Made by a program: the position numbers and the translations under genes. This document shows, one piece after another, positions 15,393 to 24,041 of a stretch of DNA of 64,000 bases. The notes beneath the pieces are model-generated. The model was not told the DNA's origin and did no database searches. It saw nothing but the letters and a program-made list of their open reading frames with translations. Source of the stretch: Jiulongibacter sediminis (GTDB taxonomy: Bacteria; Bacteroidota; Bacteroidia; Cytophagales; Spirosomataceae); assembly GCF_001306455.1 (NCBI RefSeq), contig NZ_LGTQ01000005.1, positions 372,001 to 436,000 on the forward strand. The letters are read 5' to 3'. Positions within the stretch are counted from its first letter, which is position 1. The number at the start of each line of letters is the position of its first letter.

Positions 15393-18236
15393 TTAACGAC
15401 TCATATACATATTTCTTTCCTTGTAAACCTTCAGGAAGTACTCATCTTTCAAATTATCGATGAAATAGATGCCTTCACCAGTTGATTTCATCTCTGGTCC
15501 CAGCTCCTTGTTTACATTCGGGAATTTGTGGAAAGAGAACACCGGTATCTTGATGGCGTAGCCTTTCTTTACCGGCTGGAAATTAAAGTCTTTGACTTTT
15601 TTCTCGCCCAGCATCACCTGAGTCGCATAGTTGACATACGGCTCCTGGTAAGCTTTACAGATGAATGGAACAGTACGTGAAGCTCTTGGGTTGGCCTCGA
15701 TCACATATACGATTTCATCTTTAATGGCAAACTGGATATTGATCAAGCCTTTGGTATCCAAGGCTACCGCAATTCGTTTGGTATAGTCTTCAATCTGAGC
15801 CAGAACGTTCTCACTCAAATCAAAGGCCGGAAGAACCGCGTACGAGTCGCCCGAGTGAATACCCGCCGGCTCGATATGCTCCATAATACCAATGATATAG
15901 GCTTCCTCCCCGTCGCAGATGGCATCGGCTTCGGCCTCTACCGCTCCTTCAAGAAAGTGATCGAGTAGAATATTATTATCCGGGATTTCGCTAAGAATTC
16001 GCACGACGTGTTGCTCCAGCTCATCCTCGTTGATCACAATTTTCATGCTTTGGCCACCCAATACGTAGGATGGTCTAACCAAAAGCGGGAATCCAAGTTC
16101 TTTTGAAACCTCAACGGCTTTGTCAGAAGTTCTTACAGTGGTGAATTTCGGGTAAGGAATGCCTAATTCCACCAGTTTCTCTGAGAAACGACCACGATCT
16201 TCAGCCAAATCAAGAGCCTCCCATGAAGTACCGATGATTTTGATGCCGTATTTTGTCAGTTTCTCCGCCATTTTAAGAGCTGTTTGACCTCCCAACTGAA
16301 CAATCACCCCTTCCGGTTTTTCATGCTGAATGATGTCATACACATGCTCCCAGAAAACAGGCTCAAAGTAAAGTTTATCAGAAATATCCGGATCGGTTGA
16401 AACCGTTTCAGGGTTACAGTTGATCATAATGGTTTCGTAGCCACACTCTTTAGCGGCCAAAACACCGTGTACACAAGAGTAGTCGAATTCAATCCCCTGC
16501 CCAATACGGTTTGGACCTGATCCGATGACAAGAATCTTCTTCTTATCAGAAACCTCAGACTCATTATCCGGATTTTCCTGTTTTACGTTAAATGTGCTGT
16601 AGTAATAAGGCGTTTGAGCCTCAAACTCAGCGGCACAAGTATCTACACATTTGTACGCTCTTTTAATACCTAATTCATGTCTTTGAGCAGCCACTTCGCT
16701 TTCCAGACGGTGAACAAGGTGAGCAATCTGACGGTCGGCATAGCCTTTTTGTTTGGCTTCCAGCATCAGATCAGCCGGAATATCCTCCAGCTTATATTTC
16801 ATAATTTCTTTTTCCAGATGAATCAATTCTTCAATCTGGTGAAGGAACCACTTGTCAATTTTCGATAAATTTTGAATCGTATTGAAAGACAATCCGGCCT
16901 TGAAAGCATCGTAGATATGGAACATACGATCCCACGAGGGGTGCTCCAAGCTTTCTTTCAAAGCTGCCTGATCTTTCAGTTCTTTGCCGTCAGCACCCAA
17001 ACCGTTTCTTCCGATTTCAAGCGATTGACAAGCTTTTTGGAGAGCTTCCTGGAAGTTTCTTCCAATACCCATGGCTTCTCCCACGGCTTTCATCTGAAGA
17101 CCAAGCTTTTGGTCAGCACCTTTGAACTTGGCAAAGTTCCATCTCGGTACTTTTACGATCACATAGTCAATCGCCGGCTCAAACATCGCCGAAGTGCTTC
17201 CCGTAATTGGGTTGATCAATTCATCAAGATTATAACCTATCGCCATTTTAGCAGCGATTTTGGCAATCGGGTAACCCGTGGCTTTTGAAGCCAGGGCCGA
17301 TGATCTACTTACACGCGGGTTAATTTCAATACCGATGATGGTGTCATCGTCAGGGCTAAGGGCAAACTGCACATTACATCCACCGGCAAATTGCCCGATT
17401 CCATTCATCATTTTGATGGCCATATCACGCATACGCTGATAAATGGTATCAGGTAGCGTCATAGCCGGTGCAACGGTTATAGAGTCACCAGTGTGAACGC
17501 CCATAGCATCGAAGTTTTCGATGGTACAAATGATCACGATGTTTCCTACGTTGTCTCTAAGGAGCTCAAGCTCATATTCTTTCCAGCCAAGGATAGATTG
17601 CTCTATCAAAACTTCATGAACAGGAGAAGCATGAAGGCCAGCATTCAGGGCTCTGTCAAATTCTTCAGGTGAGTTTACAAAGCCTCCACCATAACCACCC
17701 ATGGTAAATGATGGTCTGATTACGAGTGGGAAACCAATTTCCTGTGCGATTTCTTTTCCTTCTAAGAACGACTTCGCCGTACGTCCTTCGCAAACGCTCA
17801 CCCCGATTTCCTTCATTTTTAATCGGAATTTCTCGCGGTCTTCGGTGGTTTCGATAGCATTAATGTCAACACCAATCATTTTGGTATTGAACTTTTCGAA
17901 GATTCCGGCTTCGTCACATTCTATGGCAAGGTTAAGAGCGGTCTGTCCTCCCATGGTCGGTAAAACAGCATCAATTGGCTTGCCCATGTCCACATGAATC
18001 TGCAGAATTTCCTCAATGTATTTTTTCTCCAGAGGTTTCAGATAAACATAGTCAGCATTCAGCGGGTCGGTCATGATTGTGGCCGGATTTGAATTAATCA
18101 AAGCCACCTCAATTCCTTCTTCTCTTAATGATCTTGCTGCTTGCGAACCGGAGTAGTCAAACTCACATGCTTGCCCGATAATGATCGGTCCCGAACCTAT
18201 AATTAGAACGGACTTTAGATTGGTATTTTTTGGCAT
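15393..18236 (-). CDS. carB: Carbamoyl-phosphate synthase large subunit
   Basis: A 947-residue CarB, which makes carbamoyl phosphate from ammonia (delivered by CarA), bicarbonate and two ATP for pyrimidine and arginine synthesis. It has two ATP-grasp halves, each opening with a related loop: VLIIGSGPIIIGQACEFDYS near the N-terminus and ILVIGSGPNRIGQGIEFDYS near residue 570. Best-known homologues are about 1070 residues and end in an allosteric MGS-like domain binding UMP or ornithine. Here the protein stops after LGPEMKSTGEGIYFIDNL, at the point where that domain would begin, so allosteric control of the usual kind is absent. A decayed copy of this 3' end lies downstream. carA is not in the window. 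Confidence 0.97.
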   Translation of the reverse strand: MPKNTNLKSVLIIGSGPIIIGQACEFDYSGSQAARSLREEGIEVALINSNPATIMTDPLNADYVYLKPLEKKYIEEILQIHVDMGKPIDAVLPTMGGQTALNLAIECDEAGIFEKFNTKMIGVDINAIETTEDREKFRLKMKEIGVSVCEGRTAKSFLEGKEIAQEIGFPLVIRPSFTMGGYGGGFVNSPEEFDRALNAGLHASPVHEVLIEQSILGWKEYELELLRDNVGNIVIICTIENFDAMGVHTGDSITVAPAMTLPDTIYQRMRDMAIKMMNGIGQFAGGCNVQFALSPDDDTIIGIEINPRVSRSSALASKATGYPIAKIAAKMAIGYNLDELINPITGSTSAMFEPAIDYVIVKVPRWNFAKFKGADQKLGLQMKAVGEAMGIGRNFQEALQKACQSLEIGRNGLGADGKELKDQAALKESLEHPSWDRMFHIYDAFKAGLSFNTIQNLSKIDKWFLHQIEELIHLEKEIMKYKLEDIPADLMLEAKQKGYADRQIAHLVHRLESEVAAQRHELGIKRAYKCVDTCAAEFEAQTPYYYSTFNVKQENPDNESEVSDKKKILVIGSGPNRIGQGIEFDYSCVHGVLAAKECGYETIMINCNPETVSTDPDISDKLYFEPVFWEHVYDIIQHEKPEGVIVQLGGQTALKMAEKLTKYGIKIIGTSWEALDLAEDRGRFSEKLVELGIPYPKFTTVRTSDKAVEVSKELGFPLLVRPSYVLGGQSMKIVINEDELEQHVVRILSEIPDNNILLDHFLEGAVEAEADAICDGEEAYIIGIMEHIEPAGIHSGDSYAVLPAFDLSENVLAQIEDYTKRIAVALDTKGLINIQFAIKDEIVYVIEANPRASRTVPFICKAYQEPYVNYATQVMLGEKKVKDFNFQPVKKGYAIKIPVFSFHKFPNVNKELGPEMKSTGEGIYFIDNLKDEYFLKVYKERNMYMSR

Positions 18237-18273
18237 TTCCTAGTGAAGAGGTTTCGATTTGTACATCGAAGAT

Positions 18274-18281
18274 CAAAGGTA
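18274..18281 (-). promoter_or_regulatory. Candidate -7 element of the carB promoter
   Basis: The minus strand reads TACCTTTG here, an exact match to the Bacteroidota -7 consensus TAnnTTTG, about 38 bases upstream of the carB ATG. No clear -33 TTTG is seen at the usual distance, so support is moderate. Confidence 0.4.
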
Positions 18282-18413
18282 ATACACAAAGCTTAAACTG
18301 GCCTCCTATTATCAGGAAATTGACTAAATACTTTTTCCTGCAAGAATATTTCCGATGAAATATAGGATTTATCTTAGACATTGTCTTTTTTTGTCTGAAA
18401 CTCACTTTCGTAT

Positions 18414-18872
18414 ATGCTTTCCATTAAAAAATTACTCCTAACCATTACTTTAGGCTTGGTCATTTTGACTGGCTATTCTCAGGGCGAAATCGCCATTCTT
18501 CCGGTTTACAATCCCTCTCATTTACAATTGAAAATTACGGCGAATAACGAAATTCTTTCCGGCCGGGACTTTCTTACAGGAGAAGATAATTTGCTGAATA
18601 TCAAAGCCTTTTCTGAAGAAGATGGCGAACTTGTACTCACTGAATTGAGAGCAGATCTTGTCAGACACGGAAGAAAAGTTTCTTCTATTACTGCTGGAGA
18701 AAAGATGGATTTAACCAACCTCATGGCCAATGCTCAAAGCGGAGACGTTTTCCGGTTTACTGCTGATAAAGTTTACATTAGAAACAGTGAGGGAAAACTC
18801 GAATTGTATTCGATAGGTAATGTCAATTTTCTCTATACCTATAGATCTTCAAAAGGCTTAGTTCTCAACTAG
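18414..18872 (+). CDS. Secreted protein of unknown function
   Basis: A 152-residue protein with a clear signal peptide (MLSIKKLLLTITLGLVILTGYSQ in form, cleavage near residue 23). The remainder is predicted mostly beta, with SGRDFLTGEDNLLNIKAF, LRADLVRHGRKVSSI and SGDVFRFTADKVYIRNSEG. The last part is faintly reminiscent of the C-terminal repeat domain of GldM-type proteins (a GD-hydrophobic-F segment followed by a short strand and a late Asn), but too weakly for a family claim. It is convergent with the NFACT gene and overlaps its 3' end by 15 bases. Function unknown. Confidence 0.7.
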   Translation: MLSIKKLLLTITLGLVILTGYSQGEIAILPVYNPSHLQLKITANNEILSGRDFLTGEDNLLNIKAFSEEDGELVLTELRADLVRHGRKVSSITAGEKMDLTNLMANAQSGDVFRFTADKVYIRNSEGKLELYSIGNVNFLYTYRSSKGLVLN

Positions 18873-20423
18873 AATCGCGGGATCAATAGGCTCGATGAGT
18901 AAAACGTCCTCTTTCTCAACCATAACGGCACCATCAGGGGTGCCTTTTATTTTCCGGACAAACTTTTTTGGAGTGTAGGCCACTGGCACCATGGTGTCAT
19001 TTCTTTTCTTGGAGAACCAAGCTGCCAGTCCGGCCGCGGTTTCCAAAACTCTTTTTGGTGTTTTTTGACCAGATATTTCTTTAATGACCACATGAGACCC
19101 CGAAACATCTTTGGCGTGTAACCAGGTATCATTTTTATGACTGTATTTGAGGGTTAGCAGGTCGTTGTTCTTCGCGTTTTTCCCAATCCAGATTTTGTAA
19201 CCTTCAATTTCAAAGACTTTGAACAAATCCTCAGCTTTCGGGATTTTTGACTTTTTCTGAGTTATTTCTTCTTTCTTAACATGATTTCTCAGCGATTTCA
19301 ATGAATCCGTTTTTTCAATGGTTTCGATTTGGCTTTTCAGGGTCTCAATTTCCTGTTCTTTTGAATTTAGATTCTTTTCTAAAACCTCAAATTCAATCTT
19401 CTCTTTTTTAGCCTTTCGATAGTACAATTCAGCATTTTTTTGAGCCGAAAGGTCTTTCTTCAATTTGATTTCCAGTGGTTTTCCGGTTTGAAAGTCATTT
19501 AATGTCACCAAAGTGCTTTCCTTCGGAATTTCGTGTAAATAAGCCATGATCAAATGACCGATGGCCTGATTGCCAGGGCCCTCTAAAAGAGTATCGAGCC
19601 TTTGAGAAGTTTTCGATAGATAATTTTCAGCGTTTTTGAGTTCTTTTTGAAGTTTTTTGAGAGCAGACCGCTTCTCATTTTCCAGCTGAGACGTTTTTTG
19701 CTTCTCAACATAAAAACTGTTTGCAGCGTAAAAAGGATCTTTGTACTCATTAATAACCTCACCGAAACGGAGTAATGAAAGGTGAAGCTCATTCCTGAAA
19801 TTAATGATGTAGAACTTGCCAGCTTTTAAAAGCTCATTGATACTTTCGACCAATCCCCAATTCGCTTCAATGTTCTGTTCTTTATTTTGTTCAAAATAGG
19901 CTTTTGGCAACTTGCCCCAGGTAGGAAAAAGTTTTGAGGGGTTACCTTCATGGTTCAAGAACGCCTCTTTCGATTGTTTCAATTCCTTCGCAAAATCAGC
20001 GTATTTTAACTGAAGATCGTCTTTAAGTCTATTGTTGAAGATGGCAAAGGCATCATTGCCATTGAAGGCAATAATATTGGAACGGTTACCATACATTTTC
20101 AAAACCAGTGCTAAGTCATTTTCGAGCTCAATGGCAATGGCACGCTCGTTTTTGAAAACGAAAATTTTTGAAACGTTCAGGTCTATTAACTCTTCAAAAA
20201 GATCAACAGAGTTTTGTTTGGCACGATGGAAAGTCTCTGAGAAATACAGCCCACCAAAAGTGGATTTAACAGAGCATTTGATATAAAAATCACCCTCCTG
20301 ATTTCCAAAACCCAGAATGAGCTCGTCTTTTTCCTGACTAAAACAGGCCAGAAGGGTTTTACCTTTGAGTTTATCGCTCAAAGGCTTTTCCAGCATTTTG
20401 AAGAAATGATAATTGCAGTGCAT
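18858..20423 (-). CDS. NFACT/RqcH-like ribosome quality-control protein
   Basis: A 521-residue protein of the NFACT (RqcH/Fbp) family. In bacteria these bind stalled large ribosomal subunits with tRNA and add Ala tails. An N-terminal NFACT-N domain comes first (MHCNYHFFKMLEKPLSDKL), then a long charged coiled coil at about 240-400, then the NFACT-R/DUF814 domain with YKIWIGKNAKNNDLLTLKYS and DTWLHAKDVSGSHVVIK. It is slightly shorter than Firmicutes RqcH (about 570 residues). The start codon abuts the Ppx/GppA stop, so the two genes form one operon. Confidence 0.88.
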   Translation of the reverse strand: MHCNYHFFKMLEKPLSDKLKGKTLLACFSQEKDELILGFGNQEGDFYIKCSVKSTFGGLYFSETFHRAKQNSVDLFEELIDLNVSKIFVFKNERAIAIELENDLALVLKMYGNRSNIIAFNGNDAFAIFNNRLKDDLQLKYADFAKELKQSKEAFLNHEGNPSKLFPTWGKLPKAYFEQNKEQNIEANWGLVESINELLKAGKFYIINFRNELHLSLLRFGEVINEYKDPFYAANSFYVEKQKTSQLENEKRSALKKLQKELKNAENYLSKTSQRLDTLLEGPGNQAIGHLIMAYLHEIPKESTLVTLNDFQTGKPLEIKLKKDLSAQKNAELYYRKAKKEKIEFEVLEKNLNSKEQEIETLKSQIETIEKTDSLKSLRNHVKKEEITQKKSKIPKAEDLFKVFEIEGYKIWIGKNAKNNDLLTLKYSHKNDTWLHAKDVSGSHVVIKEISGQKTPKRVLETAAGLAAWFSKKRNDTMVPVAYTPKKFVRKIKGTPDGAVMVEKEDVLLIEPIDPAILVEN

Positions 20424-21332
20424 TTATTGAGTAACGGCCAGGATGCCTTCTTTCATGGCATATTTTGAGATTTTGATCTCACGAAGATTGAAATTTTGAA
20501 TCAAATATCGAATCAAACAAGAAGCTACTACTATCATATCTACCCGCAGCTCTACCATGCCGGGAATGGCCATTCGTTCCGCACGGTTTTTGGTCAAAAA
20601 CTGCTCATAGGCTCTAATGAAGGCCTCCAAAGGATAATCAAAACCTACTTTGTTTTCAGGAGTACCCTTTCCGGTGGTCTCAAAATGATACATATTATTC
20701 AATGTATCAAAACTGCCGGAAGAGCCTATGAGAACTTCAGGTGAATATTGATGGCAGGCATTGGCCAAAGGCAATAATTTTTCCCTGAAATAATCATCCA
20801 TTTTACTGACAGAGCTGTTTGGGATAGGATCGGTTGGGAAAAACATATCCATTAGTCGCTGGCCACCAATTTCAAAACTTTGCTTCCAGAGCAGTCCTTT
20901 TGCATTGCAAATGATAAACTCCACACTACCACCACCGATGTCAACAATTACTGAGTTTTTCTCAACCTTTACGGCCTGACTTACACCTTTATAAATCAGC
21001 TCAGCTTCACGGTCGCCGGAGATGACTTCCACTTTAATATTCACTTCTTTTTTGAAAGCTTCAATTACTTCATTCCTGTTGGAGGCACTTCTCAAAGCAG
21101 AGGTTCCAAAGGCAAAAATTCTATACTCTGGTATTGCATATTGATCAATGATATTTCTGAATTCCTTAAGAACATTTATGCCCCTTTGAGTCCCCTCTGG
21201 AGTGATAATGCCCTGCTGAATGCCTCCCATGCCTAGTTTAGCTGCAATAGAAGTTTTGGAGATGGCTTCATTTGAGTCGTTTACAATCAAAAGGTGAAAG
21301 GTATTAGTACCAAGATCAATTATTGCACGCAT
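20424..21332 (-). CDS. Ppx/GppA-family phosphatase
   Basis: A 302-residue member of the Ppx/GppA family (exopolyphosphatase or pppGpp phosphatase) with the actin/hsp70-like fold. Visible are the first phosphate loop RAIIDLGTNTFHLLIV at the N-terminus, VISGDREAELIYKGVS, and the second loop VIVDIGGGSVEFII. It is the short form without the C-terminal HD-like domain of E. coli Ppx. It abuts the NFACT gene with no spacer. Which substrate it prefers cannot be told from sequence. Confidence 0.9.
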   Translation of the reverse strand: MRAIIDLGTNTFHLLIVNDSNEAISKTSIAAKLGMGGIQQGIITPEGTQRGINVLKEFRNIIDQYAIPEYRIFAFGTSALRSASNRNEVIEAFKKEVNIKVEVISGDREAELIYKGVSQAVKVEKNSVIVDIGGGSVEFIICNAKGLLWKQSFEIGGQRLMDMFFPTDPIPNSSVSKMDDYFREKLLPLANACHQYSPEVLIGSSGSFDTLNNMYHFETTGKGTPENKVGFDYPLEAFIRAYEQFLTKNRAERMAIPGMVELRVDMIVVASCLIRYLIQNFNLREIKISKYAMKEGILAVTQ

Positions 21333-21424
21333 TTTTTTTAAAAGATTTAAGACTCAAGACAAAAGACTCCTGAAGTCAAAGATGACGGTTCCTAAGCCTG
21401 TCAAAGGACCAATTTTCCTATTTA
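21333..21424. repeat. AAGAC-type repeat between aminopeptidase and Ppx genes
   Basis: About 21336-21372 reads as tandem AAGAC units (AAGATTTAAGACTCAAGAC), nearly the same as the 8751 copy. It lies directly upstream of the Ppx ATG and downstream of the aminopeptidase stop. No gene is visible. Confidence 0.55.
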
Positions 21425-22723
21425 TCAAATTTTCCCAGATTTAAACAAAGCCTCAATTTCTCCAATTTCCAGCGGGATATCAGAACAGAGGTCTTCATTT
21501 CCATCCTCCGTGATTAGAATATCATTTTCCAATCGAACGCCCAGGCACTCTTCCTCAATATAAATTCCCGGCTCGCAGGTAAGCACCATGCCGGGCTGAA
21601 AAACAGCGTATCGACTACCAACATCATGAACATCTAACCCTAAATGATGTGAAATGCTATGTGGAAAGTATTTGCGGTAAAGAGGGCTTTCCGGCTTTTG
21701 TTTTTCAACATCCTCTTTTTTAAGTAAACCCAATTTGATCAATTCGGCCTCCATTTTTTGAGACGTTTCCTCCCGAAGTTTTTCCATGGTATTTCCGGCT
21801 ACTATCCGCTCTTTGGCAAAGTGAAAGACATTCAGGACTGCCTTATAGACCAGCTTTTGACGTTCTGTGAATTTTCCATTGACGGGCAGGCAGCGGGTGA
21901 TATCGGCGTTATAGTTGGCATATTCGGCCCCAAAATCCATAAGGATGAGGTCGCCATCTTTACAGACTTCATTATTGGTAACATAATGAAGCACGCAAGC
22001 ATTTTTTCCGGACGCCATGATAGGAGGGAAGGCATGCCCGCGGGAGCGATTGATCAAAAACTCATGCGTCAAATGGGCCTCCAGCTCAAATTCATGAATG
22101 TCAGGCGTGATTTTATCGGCTAAACGAAGAAATCCTTTTTTTGTAATCGCTAAAGCTTTTCTCAGTTGGTCAATCTCTTCTTTTTCTTTGATAAGTCTTA
22201 ATTCGCCTAGAATAGGGGCCAATCTGTTGACTTCAAACAGCGGGTACGCCGCCATGACCTTTTGGTTGAATTCTTCACTTTTGGTCCTGAATTCAGTATT
22301 TCTGCCATCGTGTTCGTTGGCGTTCAGATATATCGACTTTGCTTCTGGCAAAGTTCTTTTTAGGTAGCCGTCCAGTTGATGCGACCACAATACCTTTTCG
22401 ATACCACTGATTTCACGAGCCTGTTCTTTACTTAGTTTTTCTCCTTCCCAGATTTTCAGATGGTCGTTCGTTTCTCGAATAAACAAAATCTCCCGGTGGC
22501 TCTCCACCGGATGATTTGGTTGCAGAATTAGATACGTTTCCTCCTGATCAATACCACAGAGATAAAACAAGTCTGAATTTTGTTTGAAACCAAAAACACC
22601 GTCAGCATTGGTTGGGAGCACTTCGTTTGAACAAAGAATGGCTACAGCTCCATCTTTGAGCTGGCTTCCTAACTTTTTCCTGTTTTTAATGAATAATGAG
22701 TTTGGGATAGGTTGGTATCTCAT
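21425..22723 (-). CDS. Xaa-Pro aminopeptidase (aminopeptidase P family)
   Basis: A 432-residue M24B metallopeptidase that removes N-terminal residues preceding proline. An N-terminal creatinase-like domain (residues 1-170) is followed by the pita-bread domain. The five dinuclear-metal ligands are all visible: Asp in LILMDFGAEY and in NADITRCLP, His in SHHLGLDVHDVG, Glu in LTCEPGIYIEEE and Glu in VRLENDILITEDG. No signal peptide, so it is cytoplasmic. It is separated from the DUF1460 gene by 13 bases and follows it on the same strand. Confidence 0.93.
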   Translation of the reverse strand: MRYQPIPNSLFIKNRKKLGSQLKDGAVAILCSNEVLPTNADGVFGFKQNSDLFYLCGIDQEETYLILQPNHPVESHREILFIRETNDHLKIWEGEKLSKEQAREISGIEKVLWSHQLDGYLKRTLPEAKSIYLNANEHDGRNTEFRTKSEEFNQKVMAAYPLFEVNRLAPILGELRLIKEKEEIDQLRKALAITKKGFLRLADKITPDIHEFELEAHLTHEFLINRSRGHAFPPIMASGKNACVLHYVTNNEVCKDGDLILMDFGAEYANYNADITRCLPVNGKFTERQKLVYKAVLNVFHFAKERIVAGNTMEKLREETSQKMEAELIKLGLLKKEDVEKQKPESPLYRKYFPHSISHHLGLDVHDVGSRYAVFQPGMVLTCEPGIYIEEECLGVRLENDILITEDGNEDLCSDIPLEIGEIEALFKSGKI

Positions 22724-22736
22724 AATTTTTCCTGAT

Positions 22737-23549
22737 TTATAGTACTCTCACTACCATCAGGCCGGCATGTTTTGAAATTCTGTTGATATAATTCTTAATC
22801 GTTTCATCCGCAATTACCACTTTCTCTAACTCTGAGGAGGCATGCATAAAGCGGAGTTCCCCATTCTGCCAATAGGCAATACCTTCGTGGTTGACATCCA
22901 AACCTTTAATATTGGAGGTGAAAGCAATAATATCACCCGTTTTTATCTCGCCTTTTACCTGATCCAGGTTTTCAGGTTTGATCTCATAAAAGTCATAATC
23001 CGCCAGGTCAGCCTCCATTACTTTAATTTGCCCTAGTACCGTGTTATTGGTCTTAAAGGCTGAATAGTATTGACGGTGAGTGCTCATAAAATTAATATTC
23101 AGAGGCTTTTTAGTGCCTAATTCCGGGGTAAGATCTTCAACCAACCCCATATCTTCGGCATGTTTGGTCCAGTCGAAAAAGTAATGGATACGCGATGAAT
23201 AGCCATCAACTTCTCCATAGCGGTAACGCAATCTTTGCATCATTTCTCTAAAATCAGCCAAGGTGGGGTTCTCATATTCTGAAATATGAGTGAGGGCTAA
23301 AAGAGTTTCAACATAAGTATAACAATCAAAGCCATCAAGTCGACAAATAAGCTTTTCAGTAGTGCTCTCTAGCGTATGGCCTAAATATGGTTTTCCGAGA
23401 AAACGTTTGCCTATTTCCACCATGCGTTCGCTTCGTGTTTCGCTGGTTAGGTTTGAGGTCAATTCTTTGATGAGTTTATCGTCACCTTCCTGAGCTTTTG
23501 TGAGAAAAGGTACGATTAATATAGCAACGATAATGAGGGCTTTTTTCAT
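22737..23549 (-). CDS. DUF1460-family secreted amidase-like protein
   Basis: A 270-residue secreted protein of the DUF1460 family, related to NlpC/P60 cysteine peptidases and annotated in places as N-acetylmuramoyl-L-alanine amidase-like. A signal peptide ends near LTKAQEG (residue 20). GFDCYTYVETLLAL supplies the putative catalytic Cys, and DVNHEGIAYW the His. It probably acts on peptidoglycan fragments in the periplasm. A minus-strand TATCTTTG element 32-39 bases upstream fits its promoter, and the aminopeptidase P gene follows closely. Confidence 0.85.
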   Translation of the reverse strand: MKKALIIVAILIVPFLTKAQEGDDKLIKELTSNLTSETRSERMVEIGKRFLGKPYLGHTLESTTEKLICRLDGFDCYTYVETLLALTHISEYENPTLADFREMMQRLRYRYGEVDGYSSRIHYFFDWTKHAEDMGLVEDLTPELGTKKPLNINFMSTHRQYYSAFKTNNTVLGQIKVMEADLADYDFYEIKPENLDQVKGEIKTGDIIAFTSNIKGLDVNHEGIAYWQNGELRFMHASSELEKVVIADETIKNYINRISKHAGLMVVRVL

Positions 23550-23580
23550 TTATTTCTTGTTTGGAAAACAGTTATGAAGG

Positions 23581-23588
23581 CAAAGATA
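23581..23588 (-). promoter_or_regulatory. Candidate -7 element for the DUF1460 gene
   Basis: The minus strand reads TATCTTTG (TAnnTTTG), about 32 bases upstream of the ATG at 23549, giving a short leader of roughly 25 bases. Confidence 0.45.
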
Positions 23589-23678
23589 GAAGTTTCTTAT
23601 CCCTGATTATCTTAATGATCTGTGAATATATTTCCACGGCTATTTCGCATTTCCTGTGCTTATTTCCCTGTACTTTTT

Positions 23679-23686
23679 TACTTTTG
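23679..23686 (+). promoter_or_regulatory. Candidate -7 element for the gatCAB/aspS operon
   Basis: TACTTTTG matches TAnnTTTG exactly and lies about 87 bases before the gatC ATG. An in-frame stop just before that ATG supports the chosen start. The -33 region has only a weak CTGTG. The leader of about 80 bases shows no recognised riboswitch or T-box. Confidence 0.4.
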
Positions 23687-23772
23687 TGCCTCATTTGAGG
23701 GGCCTTTGTCTCCAAAACTGAAAATAAGGAATTCTAATGGGGCATCTTAAAGCCCTAAACTGCTAGTTAGCA

Positions 23773-24039
23773 ATGAGTAAAACAATGACGCTGGAGGTGC
23801 TCTCCAGCATTAAAGGTGCGAAGTCGTCAGAGGCGGTAGAGCAGCTTTTTGAGGTAATCAAAAAAGCGAAGGCTACCGTAGAGCATGGACAAGCCAATCA
23901 TTTTACGGCGGTTTCTGTCAGCGATTTACGCCCCGATGAGGTAATCAAAAGCTCAGAATTAGAAAGGGAGATTATCAAAAAGAACTTTCCAAAGCAAAAA
24001 GACGGCTATTTGGTGGTTTCTAAAGTTATTGAGGAATAA
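23773..24039 (+). CDS. gatC: GatC, divergent subunit C of the tRNA amidotransferase
   Basis: An 88-residue protein in the gatC position. GatC wraps around GatA and joins it to GatB in the complex that turns Asp-tRNA(Asn) or Glu-tRNA(Gln) into the amide. The C-terminal half is recognisable: SDLRPDEV (51-58) and KDGYLVVSKVIEE at the end match the usual LRxDEV and DGFFxVPKVIE. The N-terminal half lacks the common LAxLARLxL helix and reads instead MTLEVLSSIKGAKSSEAVEQ, so it is unusually diverged. It is followed by gatA after 2 bases. Identity rests on the C-terminal motifs and the operon. Confidence 0.85.
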   Translation: MSKTMTLEVLSSIKGAKSSEAVEQLFEVIKKAKATVEHGQANHFTAVSVSDLRPDEVIKSSELEREIIKKNFPKQKDGYLVVSKVIEE

Positions 24040-24041
24040 GT

